A stretch of 64,000 bases of DNA from Sycobia sp. Sy_11 (Eukaryota > Arthropoda > Insecta > Hymenoptera > Epichrysomallidae): positions 741,501 through 805,500 of the forward strand of contig JACCIC010000175.1 of NCBI GenBank assembly GCA_018907035.1, in the 5' to 3' direction. Below the pieces are notes generated by a model that was not told where the DNA came from, ran no database searches, and saw nothing but the letters and a program-made list of their open reading frames with translations. Below, one piece after another: positions 13,741 to 27,000 of this stretch (position 1 is its first letter; every line of letters begins with the position of its first letter). The position numbers and the translations under genes were made by a program.

Positions 13741-15754
13741 GGTTCTCGGGCGTAAAATTATAGTCGTTAGATGGTACGAAAGGGCTTCTTGAGCACGAGC
13801 ATCGGGCCGTTAAAGCTCTCGTTCCGTAAACAAAGTCCTTGCCTTTAAGACGTGAAAAATATATTTTTTCGTATATTATAAATCGTTAAAAAATTATCAA
13901 ACTATTATAAAAATATTCTTTCAAATAAGACAAATGTGTCGATCGAGAACTAAAAAAGTCGGAGGACTCGGTCAGTTTCAGTCTCGTCTTGTAGTTTTTT
14001 CGAATATCAACTCACGCAATTATCTTCAATTTATAAATTCGAGAGACCTAATACGAATTGATACGTCAAATTTTTCTGCTTGACAATATTACGGACGGTG
14101 CGTGCTTTGCTTTATCTGTCCTAATTACTAATCCCACCACGTATAGTAGATTTTTTCTACCAATTTCCTTTGCCAGTGCAATATAGGAAATATGATTTTG
14201 TTACACAAAGATTTTAGATTCTACAATTTACTTCCTGTAAGATACATCGTAAAAATGATTACGTACTAAAAAATAATTCTTTTTCATGCAACCAATATAC
14301 CTTTATTGCGTATTCAAAACGATTGAATATCATTGTAGTTATATTAATGTTTTGACGAGTTCTTTTTTAATTATTTTTCAATTACTATATATAAATCAGA
14401 CATTCGTTTATAGTCTTCTAGCAAACACGCAGTTTTCTTTGGACTATCTTTGAAAAAAAGATCTGTTGAACGAAAATTTTTTAGAAATTCTTATACAATG
14501 ACTGATAGCGCTCGTTGGTGATTTTGTAAAGGTTTTATTTTGATTAAGTATTTAGATATTTGTAGTGCTGTTTCGCTCGTCCTACAATACCAGCGCCAAG
14601 GGAATTTCCGTGGCCCTTTCGACTTCCAGTGGCCGTACTAAGGTTTTCCAAATGAATGTTTTACTTCTAAACAAATATTTTCAAGCTGTATTGTCGAAAA
14701 TAAATGACAGAAAATTTATTATAATAACTTTATGAGTAACGATTTGAGAATGCTGTGTGTGCAAAAAAAATCTTGCTGGATCCAGATTTTTTAAAGTAAA
14801 TATTGGTGCATGTATCGAAAAACTTCACAAATTTCAAACTGAAAACTTTCCTGGAAAAAACTTGAAGTTGAACGAAAGCTGTAAGACAAAAAAAACGAAT
14901 GCGACGTGTGGTGTTTCTGCAACTTACATTCATCATTGCCAACATATTGCGATCTAATAAATATTTTTGGATTTCACGAGGTTGAGCCGATTTCCGGAGA
15001 GAAATGTGACAAATCTATAGGGTTTCCAACTTTTATTCTAATACTTATTTTTTTCCGGTGCGAAAACGTAATGTAATTACAGCTACAGAGTTTTCTACGA
15101 ACTGACACGCAACTATGAATATGTAAACATTCTGCAGCGTGCTGTAATTGATCCAAATTATGTCGCTGAACGGAATTCAGCTGGATAAAAGAAACATATA
15201 TACATATCATTAATTAATTTAGAAACTATTTCAATGGCTACAAAGCGCTGTATTTCGCCAAAGGTTATACAGATAATGCTCAACATTTTTTTAATTCATC
15301 GCCTTTTCAATATCATAAAAGACAATATGTCGCAATATGGGATACATTCATAGTTCATCTAATGATAGAATATATAAAAAAAGTAATGCTAATCTTATAA
15401 ATCTTAAAATATGCTTTTATCTAAAATTATAATCGACATTGTTAGCCTTTATCTCAGAATGGACCCTGACAAATTACAATTGCTGCTTGAATTACTCAAA
15501 ATTGAATTTGAGAATAAATGGCGTGAGCTATGCCGTTTCATACCTTAGCGGCACTGCGCTTTTTTTGAAACGTTTAACTTTAAAAATCTTTCAAATACGT
15601 CGAAGAAATTTGGGCGTTTCTAATAAACCAGTCGAAAATAAATGAAACAAAAGTATGAATTCTATGCGATGTAATAATATTATTTAATATCTTCGAAATA
15701 ATTTGAAAGAAAAAGGAAAACAAAAATAAATCTTTCTTTTATTTCGGCCAGTAA

Positions 15755-16015
15755 AGTTTTTCAAATAAAAATCCTAATAAATCCTCTCGTCGGTCTTACA
15801 ATCTTTTTTATAAACTAATAGAATTATAACGATAATCAGACTGCCCTTATTTACAATCACTTCCGTAGAATGTGAAATATAATAATTAATTTTCTCCGCA
15901 AATGATAAGAACTTAACTGTCCCCTTCATCAAAACTTGGGTATCCGCAAAGTCTAATGTTTCGAGCCGCTTCGACTCCTCTTCAGTCCCGTGATCTTACA
16001 GACGCGGATTTTACA
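15755..16015 (-). repeat. Dispersed repeat, copy A
   Basis: Read on the minus strand this contains a CAGTCTGATTATCGTTATAA-type block, then TTTATAAAAAAGATTGTAAGACC. It aligns by eye with segments at 19262-19605, 38338-38410 and 41354-41440. The shared core is a GTCTGACTGTCATTAT-like block, an AT spacer of about 40 bp, and AAGACCGATAAAAATATTT. Copies are diverged and differ in orientation, as expected of an old interspersed repeat. No coding sequence is visible. Class unknown. Confidence 0.5.
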
Positions 16016-16376
16016 ACAATCGATTAATAGTTTGCTATTAATACAAAAATCGAATTAATAGTTTTCTATATGTTGTGAAATTAATGTTGAAAATTGATAA
16101 AACGTTGATCCCTTTGTCAATCTCTTTAGTGCTTGTTTCTAAAAATGGATACTAAGCTATTTTACTCATATGTAATCATGAAAAATAGAGAATCCTTAGA
16201 AAATCTGAAATTACTAATCAAACAAAAAACATGTTTATTCTTTTCTACCAAGAGATTATATCACCAAAATTATAAGTTGACAAAAAAAAATTATAAGGTT
16301 TGACAGTTACTTAAATAACTGGGTATTAATGAACGAGTAAGCGAATGAAGGAGATAGTGAATGTATCGGACATTCA

Positions 16377-16377
<1 letters not shown>

Positions 16378-16438
<61 letters not shown>
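16378..16438. repeat. (TA)n microsatellite
   Basis: About 60 bp of perfect TA repeat. Confidence 0.9.
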
Positions 16439-16441
<3 letters not shown>

Positions 16442-16819
16442 ATTATTAATTTTTATAATTGAATATGAATTTTGTAAATTATTTCATATTTTGTAATGTA
16501 AGTGCTTAGTCAATTTTGAAAAATAATTTTAACAGAAGAATGTTTTATACATTTTTTAAAATAATATTTTACAGTTTAACAAAAGCAGCATAATTTTTAT
16601 CATTTAAAAAAGTTTTATCTTGACAGTCATCTGATTTTTTTAAATTTTCAAAATAGTCGTTCATCCCCTCAGGTTCAACCTTGTGTCCAGTACAGGAGAA
16701 CTGTGTCAATACGTTAGATGCATCGGCATTCTACTCCGCGACTGCGGATCTTCTTTTCTCATTTGCATACTCCGCCAGCAACTCGATAATAAACTTATTG
16801 CTGTCAAATTCATTCACCA

Positions 16820-17560
16820 CTCTTCTTCTTTGAGAGGACTGATTTAATAATTCAGGGTAACGAATATGTCAGACTTATCCCACCCAAGCTCGTCGACCTC
16901 GATTTTGGTTTTGATACAAACTTGAAGGCGGTCATCGTCGTCATTTACTATCATCGCTCAAACATCGATGGTGAAAAATTTATTTGGCCAAAACCTAAGA
17001 TCAGCATGGAAAAAGCAGGTACCTTGGTCAGACGCGTTTTAAATACTTATATCTCTGCCATTCATATCCGCCGCCTTATCAACGTTTAAAAGTTCAAAAG
17101 TTAATATTTATAATATATCACCAATTAACTCTCGTGAGATAATAATCTGGTGGCGATGCTTTGCAACATTAAGTAGATTATTCAGGATAAGCATACTTAG
17201 AACGAGCTCGGCTGAAAGGTCGAACTTCATCGTAGCATCCATATGATGTAATCTGGGGATAAAATAAAACTCCCGGTGACCACTAATATCAAAAGGGATT
17301 TAAAGGATGTTTGAAAGATTTTCAAATAAACCAAGGTAACAAATAAAGACCTAAAAACAGAAGAAATACCGTCCAACAACTCGCAAGTTCCAGCCAGGAT
17401 AATTTTATCTGATATCTCCAAGTATTGACGTACATACACCTCTTGTGCACATGGGAAATTCCAGTTTAGCACTCAAAAAGCTATTATCCGCAAAAGAGGA
17501 AATCAAAATCGCTTGCATTAGCGACTTTGATTTCAATCATTTGGCTAGAATCTTTATTTT
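16820..17560 (+). pseudogene. Degraded ORF tract of unknown origin
   Basis: This block is richer in C and G than its flanks. One plus-strand frame is open over about 90 codons from roughly 16820 to 17089, with a non-repetitive peptide that includes QGNEYVRLIPPKLVDLDFGF and KFIWPKPKISMEKAG. The same frame then continues as protein-like segments broken by TAA, TAG and TGA (for example KIKLPVTTNIKRDLKDV, then NNSQVPARIILSDISKY) to about 17500. That pattern suggests an inactivated gene or mobile-element ORF rather than chance. I recognise no domain. An unrecognised retroelement or captured viral gene are possible, and neither is shown. Confidence 0.3.
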
Positions 17561-17599
17561 CCAAAGAATGGATAGAATAATTCTAGTAAAGGAAAAAGG

Positions 17600-18505
17600 G
17601 AATTAATATTACGTTATATTAAGTTAAATTCATCTACTTTTTATTAAGACGCATTTTAAAGTTGAGGTAGTTTTCTCTCAAAATTCCATAATTTTCTGAA
17701 AATAAATTCTTTTCCTCCATTATAATTAAGAACTTTTTAAACAGTTTATTAAATACAAATTTATGAATGACTATAGTAATAATAAATATATTTCTAAACT
17801 AAAAGCGCAAAAGTTGACTTGCAAAATCTGCCAATCATATTATCTAACACTTATTGCAGAGCCATCCTCACATTTTTTGTTCTGATCAGGTTGAAGGAAG
17901 GTGCACTGTAAAATAAACTATAGTCACAAGCCTGAAATTGATGGGCAAGTCAATTGATTAATACAATCTATGTAAATGTAGAATAGAATTGGAAATTGTT
18001 TCCAAAAATTTATCTTTAAAATTAAAAGAATGAACAAGTTAGTTGGAGTGAAGTTTATCAATAAGTTTCTATGCTGCAAAGGCTAGATAAGAATAAGATA
18101 ACAAATGTTATTATATATTTATACATAATCTATTTTATTAACTATTTCGGCTGCAATAGAAAGAATGAATATGGGTTAATAACTGCTAAATTGACTTTAA
18201 ATTCTTAAAAATAAGGTGAATGAACGAGAACCTTTCTTTGTGAGGGAAAAATTGTCAAAGAGGTGAACTACAGCAACTGTTTATAAAATATGCAGAGGTA
18301 TTGTCTGGGCCCAGAGTAATATGAACGTTTAACTTCCAACACAATTACTTTACCTTCAGTTCAATATATACTTATATATTTGTATTATATTCTTAATATT
18401 ATATATATATATAATATTATTATATTATGAGTTATGTTTATTAAAATTATATGTATATCCTTTCTAAAGTTTTTTTCATTCTTTTTCTAGTTTTCCTTTC
18501 AGATT

Positions 18506-18575
<70 letters not shown>

Positions 18576-19260
18576 TTTAGTCTATCCTCCATAACCATAA
18601 GCTATGTAAAAACTTAAAGTATATGAATGATGAGGTGAATTCTACTTATATTTCGACTTGATATTTCAGTATTTCTCTAACTTTTTCAACTGGTTGGAAA
18701 TATATGAAAAACAAGATGGTACTTTGCTTTTATATTAATGATTATCCTTTATGCGATTAAGTTTGATTATGTTTTGCACATACCTTCATGAAAGAGTACG
18801 ATATCAAACGTATAAGTCAAGATTGATTAATAAATATCATAATTAGCATACGAGGCAAATCCCATAATTGACACAAAAATCAACAATAAGTTTTATTGCC
18901 CTGTGTAGTTCATCCAGGCTGATTTAATCAATCGAAACACGAATCATCAACGCGTATTTACTTATAGATGGTCCATATAATAGGCACATGGAAGAAATGA
19001 AAATCATTGCAAATAATTATTTTAAAATCAGAATAATTATCATGTAAATCTAAAACTATTTGATAAAATTTCACGACTTATGACTATAGTAAACTGTCCG
19101 CTGAAGTCTATATTAAGAGAATTTTATAGACTTTGATCGAGGGCTTAATAGTTTTGTATAAAATTATTGTAAACCATTTCTAGAAGACTAAGTATTTACA
19201 CGTATAAATAATCTCACCGGTCGATTAAAATACAGCGTAATAATAATACTACTTCCGTCG
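17600..19260. other. AT-rich DNA, no gene seen
   Basis: Plain AT-rich sequence with a long perfect (TA)n tract at about 18508-18573 and shorter TA-rich palindromic stretches near 18400. No exon-like frame was found. Confidence 0.5.
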
Positions 19261-19261
19261 A

Positions 19262-19605
19262 CTAATGCAAATCCAACCAATAAACATTTTTATCTATCTT
19301 AAAATCTTTTCAATAAACTAAAATAATATTATTCTAATAATTATGATGACAGTCAGACTGTCATTATTCAATCCTACAGAATTTGAAATACACAATATAA
19401 AATATTAAAATCAAAATGGATTTCTTTAGTCAAGGACAATCTGCTTGTCTCCTTCGCCAAAAATAATCTTCCCATCTATAACAGCTCCTCTTTAGAGACT
19501 CCTTGAATTTTTTTCTTACATATGACTGTCATCATAGTTATTATAAGAATATTATTATTTTAGTTTGTGAAAAAGATGAAAGGCCGATAAAAATATTTCT
19601 TAGTT
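19262..19605. repeat. Dispersed repeat, copy B, as an inverted pair
   Basis: Two diverged copies of the repeat seen at 15755 and 41354 face each other. A minus-oriented arm lies at about 19280-19355 and a plus-oriented arm at about 19523-19600. Both carry GACTGTCATCATA-type blocks, an ATTATTTTAGTTT spacer and a GATAAAAATRTTT end. The roughly 165-bp centre is not palindromic. This could be a terminal-inverted-repeat element of about 340 bp, or two independent insertions. Confidence 0.5.
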
Positions 19606-19832
19606 TATTTCAATTAAAATAGAATAAACATTATGATAAAAAATAAGTAATATTTTTTATTACTACTTTTAAATTATGAACTTTGAAAAACTGAAGTAAT
19701 GAAGTTCTTTGTCTGAATGTTTATACTTTTTAACGTATCTAGAAAAGAAATTGTAGATGACTACTCCATTGAGTTTCATCTTGTATATATGTATATATTC
19801 ATGATAAAACATATCTTCCTGATGGAACTATA

Positions 19833-20020
19833 TGTATATATATATACATGCATGTATGCGTGTATGTATGCGTGTATGTATGCGTGTATGTATGCGCGTA
19901 TGTATGCGTGTATGTATGTGTGTGTATGTGTGTGTGTGTGTGTGTGTGTGGTGCATGCATGCATGTGTGTATGCATATGGATGCATGAATGTATTGCTGT
20001 ATGCATGTGTATGAATGTAT
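19833..20020. repeat. Complex TATG/TGTG/CATG satellite-like tract
   Basis: Tandem 8-bp-period repeat (TATGTATGCG TG-type units) passing into (TG)n and then ATGCATG-rich sequence. All overlapping ORFs here (Cys-Val-Met or His-Thr runs) are translations of the repeat. A (TA)n tract follows at about 20092-20122. Confidence 0.85.
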
Positions 20021-20088
20021 GTAGTTCCATCCGATTCCATCAGGACGATGTTCCATCAGTTCCATATATCTGATTGGAACTTAATACG

Positions 20089-20127
<39 letters not shown>

Positions 20128-21000
20128 CTGTTAGGCGCTCGATGAACCATCACTTTTAACAAAATTTTTCAATAAATTTCTTAAAATTTATGTTTTCTGA
20201 TACCCCGCAATGATAATTTAGTTAGAATATAGTATTATAAATATAAATATACAATTGTTACAAGAATATAAAAAATTATATATAATATTTACGTAGAAAA
20301 ATTTGCCTTTATTGGTTTATAAATTTGTAGATCCGACAGAATAATTTTTTTTTCTTTCGATTTTTGTCAAAGATGTGTCAAAGATGAATGAATCTTTTAA
20401 TGAAAATCGTTCCATTCTTAAACATTTGACATATTTAATTTTGTACAAATAAATAGATTATTTCTCTGATATAAAATATATAAAATATAATTCTTAAGTT
20501 TTAAAACCGAATATAATATTTATAAATTCTACCGAATGAACTACAAGCATAATATTTAAGCATTTTTTTCCGATTACGTGTCGAGAAATAGAGCGACAGC
20601 GACACTAAGCGAAACTATAGACTAATATAAGAGAGAAGCAGCCACAAAGTCAATGATCAGACAACGTAAAATAGATCAAATCATCAAATGTATAAACGCT
20701 ACGCTAGAATCTCGTTTAAACGAGCGTGAGAAAGACGGATTGCTCTACGGGTGTTGAACACAATACTATAGGAATGTACGTGCGTGTGTAGGTGCGTGTG
20801 CGCGAGTATGTGTATGCTGACGTTTCGTCGTATAGTACATTATACCAGATATTCACTCGTGTCCGATGCTCGTATCGTATTGCGTCGCTATTGTCTACTA
20901 CAACTACAAATGCACAGGCGGCGTGTATAGTCGTGTGATGTACATGTGATACAGTTGCACACGTAGACGTAGTAAAAGCTGAGTCAAGAAAGACAGAGCG

Positions 21001-21006
21001 AGATAA

Positions 21007-21051
<45 letters not shown>

Positions 21052-21062
21052 GAAGGAGAGAG
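21001..21062. repeat. GATA/GA-rich microsatellite
   Basis: ATAG units followed by (GA)n. It lies about 500 bp upstream of the proposed splice donor of the noncoding exon at 21579. GA-rich tracts are common near insect promoters (GAGA-type sites), so it may be promoter-proximal, but that is inference. Confidence 0.6.
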
Positions 21063-21239
21063 TCGACAGTGCTTGACTGCTTGCGCTCCGAATTTTTATC
21101 GAATAATCGGGCACGCTCCTTTTTCGTGTGAATCTCCTCCGAAAAAGGTTACAAGGATCAGAATTGGAGCAGCAATTTGCAGGCAACAGTTTTCTAGAAA
21201 GAGAGACAGTCACTAACACACGTTCAGAATATTACTGCA

Positions 21240-21579
21240 TTATATAGATAAGTGCTTGCTGATCCGCATCGAACGTACCGTCGTACCGCAGGGTCCGCGC
21301 ACTTCCGCATCAGGTATACAGTCGGGCAACGGAGATTCATTCTTTTCTGTCGACTTTTTTGTTCAAAGAGACACGAAGAGATAGAAGCAACAGCCTGCAG
21401 CAGCTCAGGAAAGAAGTCCGGGTGATAACATGAGCATTGTCATTAATCATCTCGCAACTGGATTAACGTCAATTGGAACATAACAAAAACATAACAGACA
21501 ATTGAAGAGTCCGAATTTTGCTGAGTTTGGAACCCTGTAAGATATAGGCATCCAGAAACCTACTCACCAGTTCATTTTG
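21240..21579 (+). other. Probable 5' noncoding exon of the gene at 22641
   Basis: A mixed-composition segment, GC-richer than the DNA on its right, ending in TTTTG|GTACGT, a good splice donor at 21579/21580. About 1 kb downstream an acceptor (TTTTATAG, exon from 22628) precedes the ATG at 22641 by 13 bases, so an upstream UTR exon is required or likely. The left boundary (start site) is not determinable. A short ATG-led frame near 21430 would act as an upstream ORF if transcribed. Confidence 0.4.
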
Positions 21580-22640
21580 GTACGTATATTTTAAAATTCA
21601 CAATAGTTCAATTGAAAGCTTTTAATTACTTCTGTGTAGTATATTTTACGACATTTCTTAAAGTCAATCGATTATAACCTTTTATAACCTTAAAGGAAAT
21701 GCAATGTGTGCGTGTGTAGACCATAGAGGTATCTATATGGTACTGTTTAAAACACGGTGTTAAGTGTATGGCGTGCAGACGTGCAGACTAGTATCTGCTA
21801 ATAGTATGCACGTTATATCCTCGTGTATAATTAAAATTAATTTGTTATTTGTCATCATAAATTTCGAGAATAATAAATAAAAGCTGTTGCTGTGGCTTTG
21901 TTCAGCTATGAATAAAATCGTATATTTTCAACAATATCGTCAAAATTTGTTTTTAAAAACATCATAGTGCTGCATTTTAGATTTCGAACTGTGCAGGGGA
22001 CGTTTTGCAGGTATAGTGACATGCATGGGTCATTTTTAGCAGAAATCAATATTTCAAGCACTTTACTGGATGAAAAATTAATTGTATATTGATGAGATTA
22101 TAATTATCTGAAATGACTGATAACCTTGAGTATTATATATGAATACTCATTTGTATAGCATATAAGTTAATGGAAAACTAATATAAAATTAGTTAATGCT
22201 CAGAAATAGAAAGATATTTTGAAAAATAATATAATTATTTCATTACATTTTTAGTTTCAATATATTTTTCTAATTATTGAAAAATAAAATTAAATGCAAA
22301 GTTAAATCAAATTTAAGTGCTTATATACAGCAATGATGAAAAATAGCTATCTTCTAATTGATAAGATAGGTGCAAGTTAAGTAATTTAGTGTAACTATTT
22401 TAAAACTGAAATGAGTCATCAAGATTGCTATAAATATGTTTAAATATTACACTTAATCGTTCAAAATTTTATAATAAATATTTAATATATTTTTTATTCT
22501 GTTTAAGTAAAAGAAACAATTAATGCATTAATGCAAAGTTTTAAAATGAATAAAATACTATACATTTTTTATTATTTTAATTATAATTATGTAACTCATA
22601 ATATTAACTAAAACTATCATTTTATAGTACAATAATCAAA

Positions 22641-24045
22641 ATGCCTGAAAGTGGAGCAGTTTATCAACCTACGACTGTAGGCTATGCCTATGATACTAGA
22701 GATGGAAGCAGACTTGGCATTAGGAACAGCTTTTCTAGAATTATGTCAAGACATAAATTCAGTACGAGAAGTTGGCTTGAATGGGTTCTATTATCAGTAG
22801 CAGTTGCAGCATTTATTGCTGGATTTACTACAATGCTAGTAAACTTGGTTTCTGCAAATAGTGAAACAAATATTCCAGAAAAGGTATTACATAAATTTTA
22901 AATTTAATTATTTTCATTCAACAGTAAAATATATTGTTCCTTTAATAGACCTTAATGTTTCAAGGATATAACATTTTTTGTCATCTATACAAAATTGTTT
23001 ATATTCTTGTAACATAAAATCTTTGTTATAATATAAAACATACACATTTATAGATAATCCTAGTAATACTTCAATATAAAGTATGTTTTCAGGACTAAAG
23101 CCTGCAGTTAGTCCTTCTGTGTTTAATACTGCTGTGATTTAATTGAGTAATATATAAATATTCTAGAATATTAAAAATTTAAGAACATTTTTTAATTTTA
23201 AATTATGTTATTGTTATTTTATTTTTGAATATTTAAATAAAAAATAATCAATTTAATACAAATTTTTGTTCTAGTCACAGGTTAATGTTGCTACGTCAGC
23301 AAAAGATTCTACAACAGAAGTTAAAGAGCATTCTGATGACGGTGCAAGGGCATCAATTGCAGTTGGTGCTGCTATGATGCTCCTTGGTCTTTTAATGGGA
23401 TTTGTTTGGGCATGGTTACGGTTTTTCCGTCGCGGTAAATCTCCTAGGAGTGGAATGACAAGTAATAGTGGTCAGGTATGTCCGATTAGATAAGATACTC
23501 TTGTGGATGAAAGGGCTTAATTACTGTCAATTTATTTTAAATCTTTAGTAAAATATTTCTAGTAATTTATTTACTTTTGACAATTGTTTCATAAAATTGT
23601 TTATGATACATATATTTTTAAAGAATTGTAAAAGCCAAGTTATTATTACTGGACATCAATGTAATTACGTATACTTCTCATCTGCAATGGAAGAGCTAGA
23701 ATATGTATAACTGCTTTTATATGCTTTCATGTTTTTATTTTATCGCTCTTTTTGCATCCATCCCCCCTTTTTTCTTTTAACCTAATGTTATAATGCGCGT
23801 TGCTATTGAATATAAAGATGTTGGGCGGTTTGAATCCATCAACTGACTTGCTGGTGGGTTCCACTTCGCAGTACGGGCCAGTACTCACTGAGTTACCCAG
23901 CCAGATGAAGTCAAAGCAGATCAATAATTTGGAGGTATCAACTGCAATTCCACTCTCAGATCAGGAGGAAGAAACACATACACTCATGGACGATTCACAA
24001 CAGGCTACAGGACCTAGTACTATCACCAGTCAAATACCTGGCTGA
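22641..24045 (+). CDS. Two-pass membrane protein, unidentified (3 coding exons)
   Basis: Coding exons are 22641-22883, 23275-23475 and 23818-24045. All junctions are phase 0 with GTATTA/CTAG and GTATGT/AAAG borders, giving 223 residues. The exon containing the ATG begins at 22628 after a TTTATAG acceptor. Residues 1-46 are polar and basic. A first hydrophobic helix spans about 47-71 (WVLLSVAVAAFIAGF), then a charged loop rich in Ser/Lys/Asp (about 72-106). A second helix spans about 107-131 (IAVGAAMMLLGLLMGFVWAW) and is followed by a basic RFFRRGKSPR stop-transfer. The last ~85 residues are Ser/Gln/Thr-rich with an acidic DQEEE patch, probably a cytoplasmic tail. There is no signal peptide. 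Hairpin topology with both ends in the cytosol is inferred. I do not recognise the family. Clean splicing, good codon structure and no stops make it a real gene. A likely poly(A) signal AATAAA lies near 24960. Confidence 0.85.
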
Positions 24046-24099
24046 GTAAAAATCACTGGGATAATTGGGCCCGATGCGAATAGACGCCGCAAGGTCAAT

Positions 24100-27000
24100 T
24101 TTTTTTTTCCTTTCTTTTCTTCATTGACTCGTGTAAGAAGATAGTCAAGAACTATGGATGGGTTCAAACGATTTGGGTGATAAGTATTCTAATAAAAATT
24201 TATACTTGCTCTTGCTTAGGATAAAATTTTCAAACAAATTTATATATTTATTTTTGCTTACTTATGAAGAACAACATTGTTTGGATTCATGAAACTGTAT
24301 ATTTGTATTAATTTTCTTTTGTATATTTTTTTGTGTTAAAACAATATAATTGAAAAAAAAATTTTTCTTAATAAGCAGTTGAAGCAATTTGGATATGACT
24401 TAATAGTTTTATATTTATCTAAATACTGTACATAGTTTACATTAATATTAAAAATATAAATCACATTTTTTATTTTTTGTAAATACTTACAAAATTTTAT
24501 ATATTTTGATATTTTTTAAATTTGTTCTTAAATTTTATATTAATTCGCATTAATACAATTAATGTATTTATGGCAGTCACAAGTAATGCAAAAATAATTT
24601 CTTTTTCCAGTGTGCATATGTGTATCTGATAAATATACATACTTTTTAAATATTTGATTTATGTAAACAGATTAAAAAAAATTTTTTTTAAACATTATTA
24701 AACATTTACTTTTTGATTAAACTAATTATTTCTTATTTTGTAAATCTAAACAATTTTTTTGTTACTCTAAAATTTTAAATAATTAAAGAAATTAAAAAAT
24801 GAGAAAGTGAAATAATATTTACATTTTCTTTTGAATTAGAAAAATAATTATAAAATTAAAGTAAAATTAATTTCTTTGGAAATTTTATTCAATTTCGTTT
24901 ACTTGATCATTTCATATAATCCATCCTTGGATCCATTTGGATATTCTGTAAGGAGGATTAATAAAGTATAATCTAATGAATTGATACATACACATTTATT
25001 GAAATATAGTTATAAATCAAAGGATGAAAATGTTGATTATTTTTACATGCAATAAAACATTGGAACAAAACATTTCTTAGTTATGTTCTTTGTATAAAAC
25101 GAAGATGATTTTTATTCAATTTTATTTTATCCATTAATGAAGATTTTTACAAATACTTTTTACAATAGTTGAAGTAATTACTTAAGACTATAAATACAAA
25201 TATATGCTAATGTACATAGAACAATCTTGAAATTGATAAATAATTAACGTTTTCATACTTATTATAAATTTTATTTACTTTATTTTATACAAGTAAAATA
25301 AAAAAGAGCATATAAAATGCTGCTACTGCGCAATAATTATTAAAGTAATTTAATAAATAAATGTTTGATTGATACATCCATATACAGGCGCGCTCGTTAC
25401 CACACAAAATTATTTACATTATTAAAAGAATCTCTTTTAGGTACTATTAGTAATAGTATCGATATGCATAGTAGTTTTTAACATATTTCAAATTACATAT
25501 ACATTATGTAGATCTCAAGTTTCTTAAAGTGCGATGGATTCTAATCATAAGGGCGAATTTTTCAATCTTTATGTATAAATCAAATTTAGAAAATATATTT
25601 TTTAGACTTTGATGGTAGAGTAACTTAAAAGAAAAAAAAAATCTTTAAAGTATTAAAATCACATTTACTCTCATATTTAGAAGAAGTATAACTTCTTAAA
25701 TTTTGTTTTTAATCAAACAACAATGTCTGTTTAATTGATAAATTGCATAGACACATTTATCTCACTTGCAAATTATAAAGTGCATTTGTTAAGTAGAGTT
25801 TATAATCTACTTGCACATACTATTTATAAAATAATTCTATTAGCTATAACATTTTGAATTTCACTTAAAACAAATAAAGCAGATTCATAAGATAGAATTT
25901 GAATTGAGCAAAGACAATCAGGTGGTTGAATGTTCTATCTTTCTTACAACCTGATTACAGTGGCATTAGAATATAAAGGTATCACAAAATAATGTACATA
26001 CATATAAATTTTTTCAATTCTTTAACAGTATCATACTGCATCATCATCTTATTGTACAATTTTATTTATTCATATTGCTGTATTTACTATTTGACTAGAC
26101 TAATTTTTGTCTATTAAACAAGAACATGCATAAAAAAAAAACAATGTCTCTTTAAAATATACTTATAACTATTTAAAAATTAATAAAAAATTTTGAAAAA
26201 ATTTACTGAGGTTAAATATTTACTATTATTATATTAGATTGTGATATAAAGTGTGATTATTTATTTACTAGATTCTCTTTCTAATCGCAGTCCTAGAAAC
26301 TGTTCTGTAAAAATCAACGAATGAAATTTGACACAAATATATTGTCATACATATAACAAATAAACTTTGTTTGTTTCTTTAACATTAATATGTAAAACTG
26401 CTTAAGTAATTACAAAAAAATTAAATTTGCCATTATTTCATTGTTTATAACTCATAAATTGTGCATATAATAATTGTAAGAAGATCTAGATTATATCCAT
26501 TATCTATTCAAATGGAGCTTAATGTTCTTTGCTAAATTGCTAAGTAGAAACATTAATAATAAATAAAAAACTAATAGAATCATTCTATTTTGGAATATTA
26601 ATAATCATTTTCGTAATCATTGTGAGACAGAAATGATTGAGCAATAAAAAATTTGTAAGTAATGAATATTAAAATATCTGCTTAATATTAAAAGATTTTG
26701 TATGGCCAAAAAATTATCACGAATGGTTGTGTACAAAGATATTACGAATAATTTAAAAATTAAAAATTTTTTATATTATTAAGGAGAGTTAAGCAGTTAT
26801 GTCATATATAAATGGGATCTTTCAGGATGTTAGCATTATAAACAAAATTTAGGGGAAAACGTATAATATCGTTATCAAGTATAATTGATATTATATTATT
26901 AAGATAATGCTTAAATTATTCACACAAAAAAATGTTCTTAATAAAAAAAACAAAATTAAATTAACAAAATATGACTTTCTTCATTTAAATTTGTTCATAA

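Noticed and set aside
19717..20073. ORFs with Cys-Met-Tyr and His-Thr repeats on both strands
   Set aside because: Pure translation of the TATG/TG tandem repeat.
20716..21219. 167-codon minus-strand ORF, longest unspliced frame on the left side
   Set aside because: Its centre is the GA/CT microsatellite read as Ser-Leu. It lies antisense to the likely promoter/leader of the gene at 22641 and has no domain.
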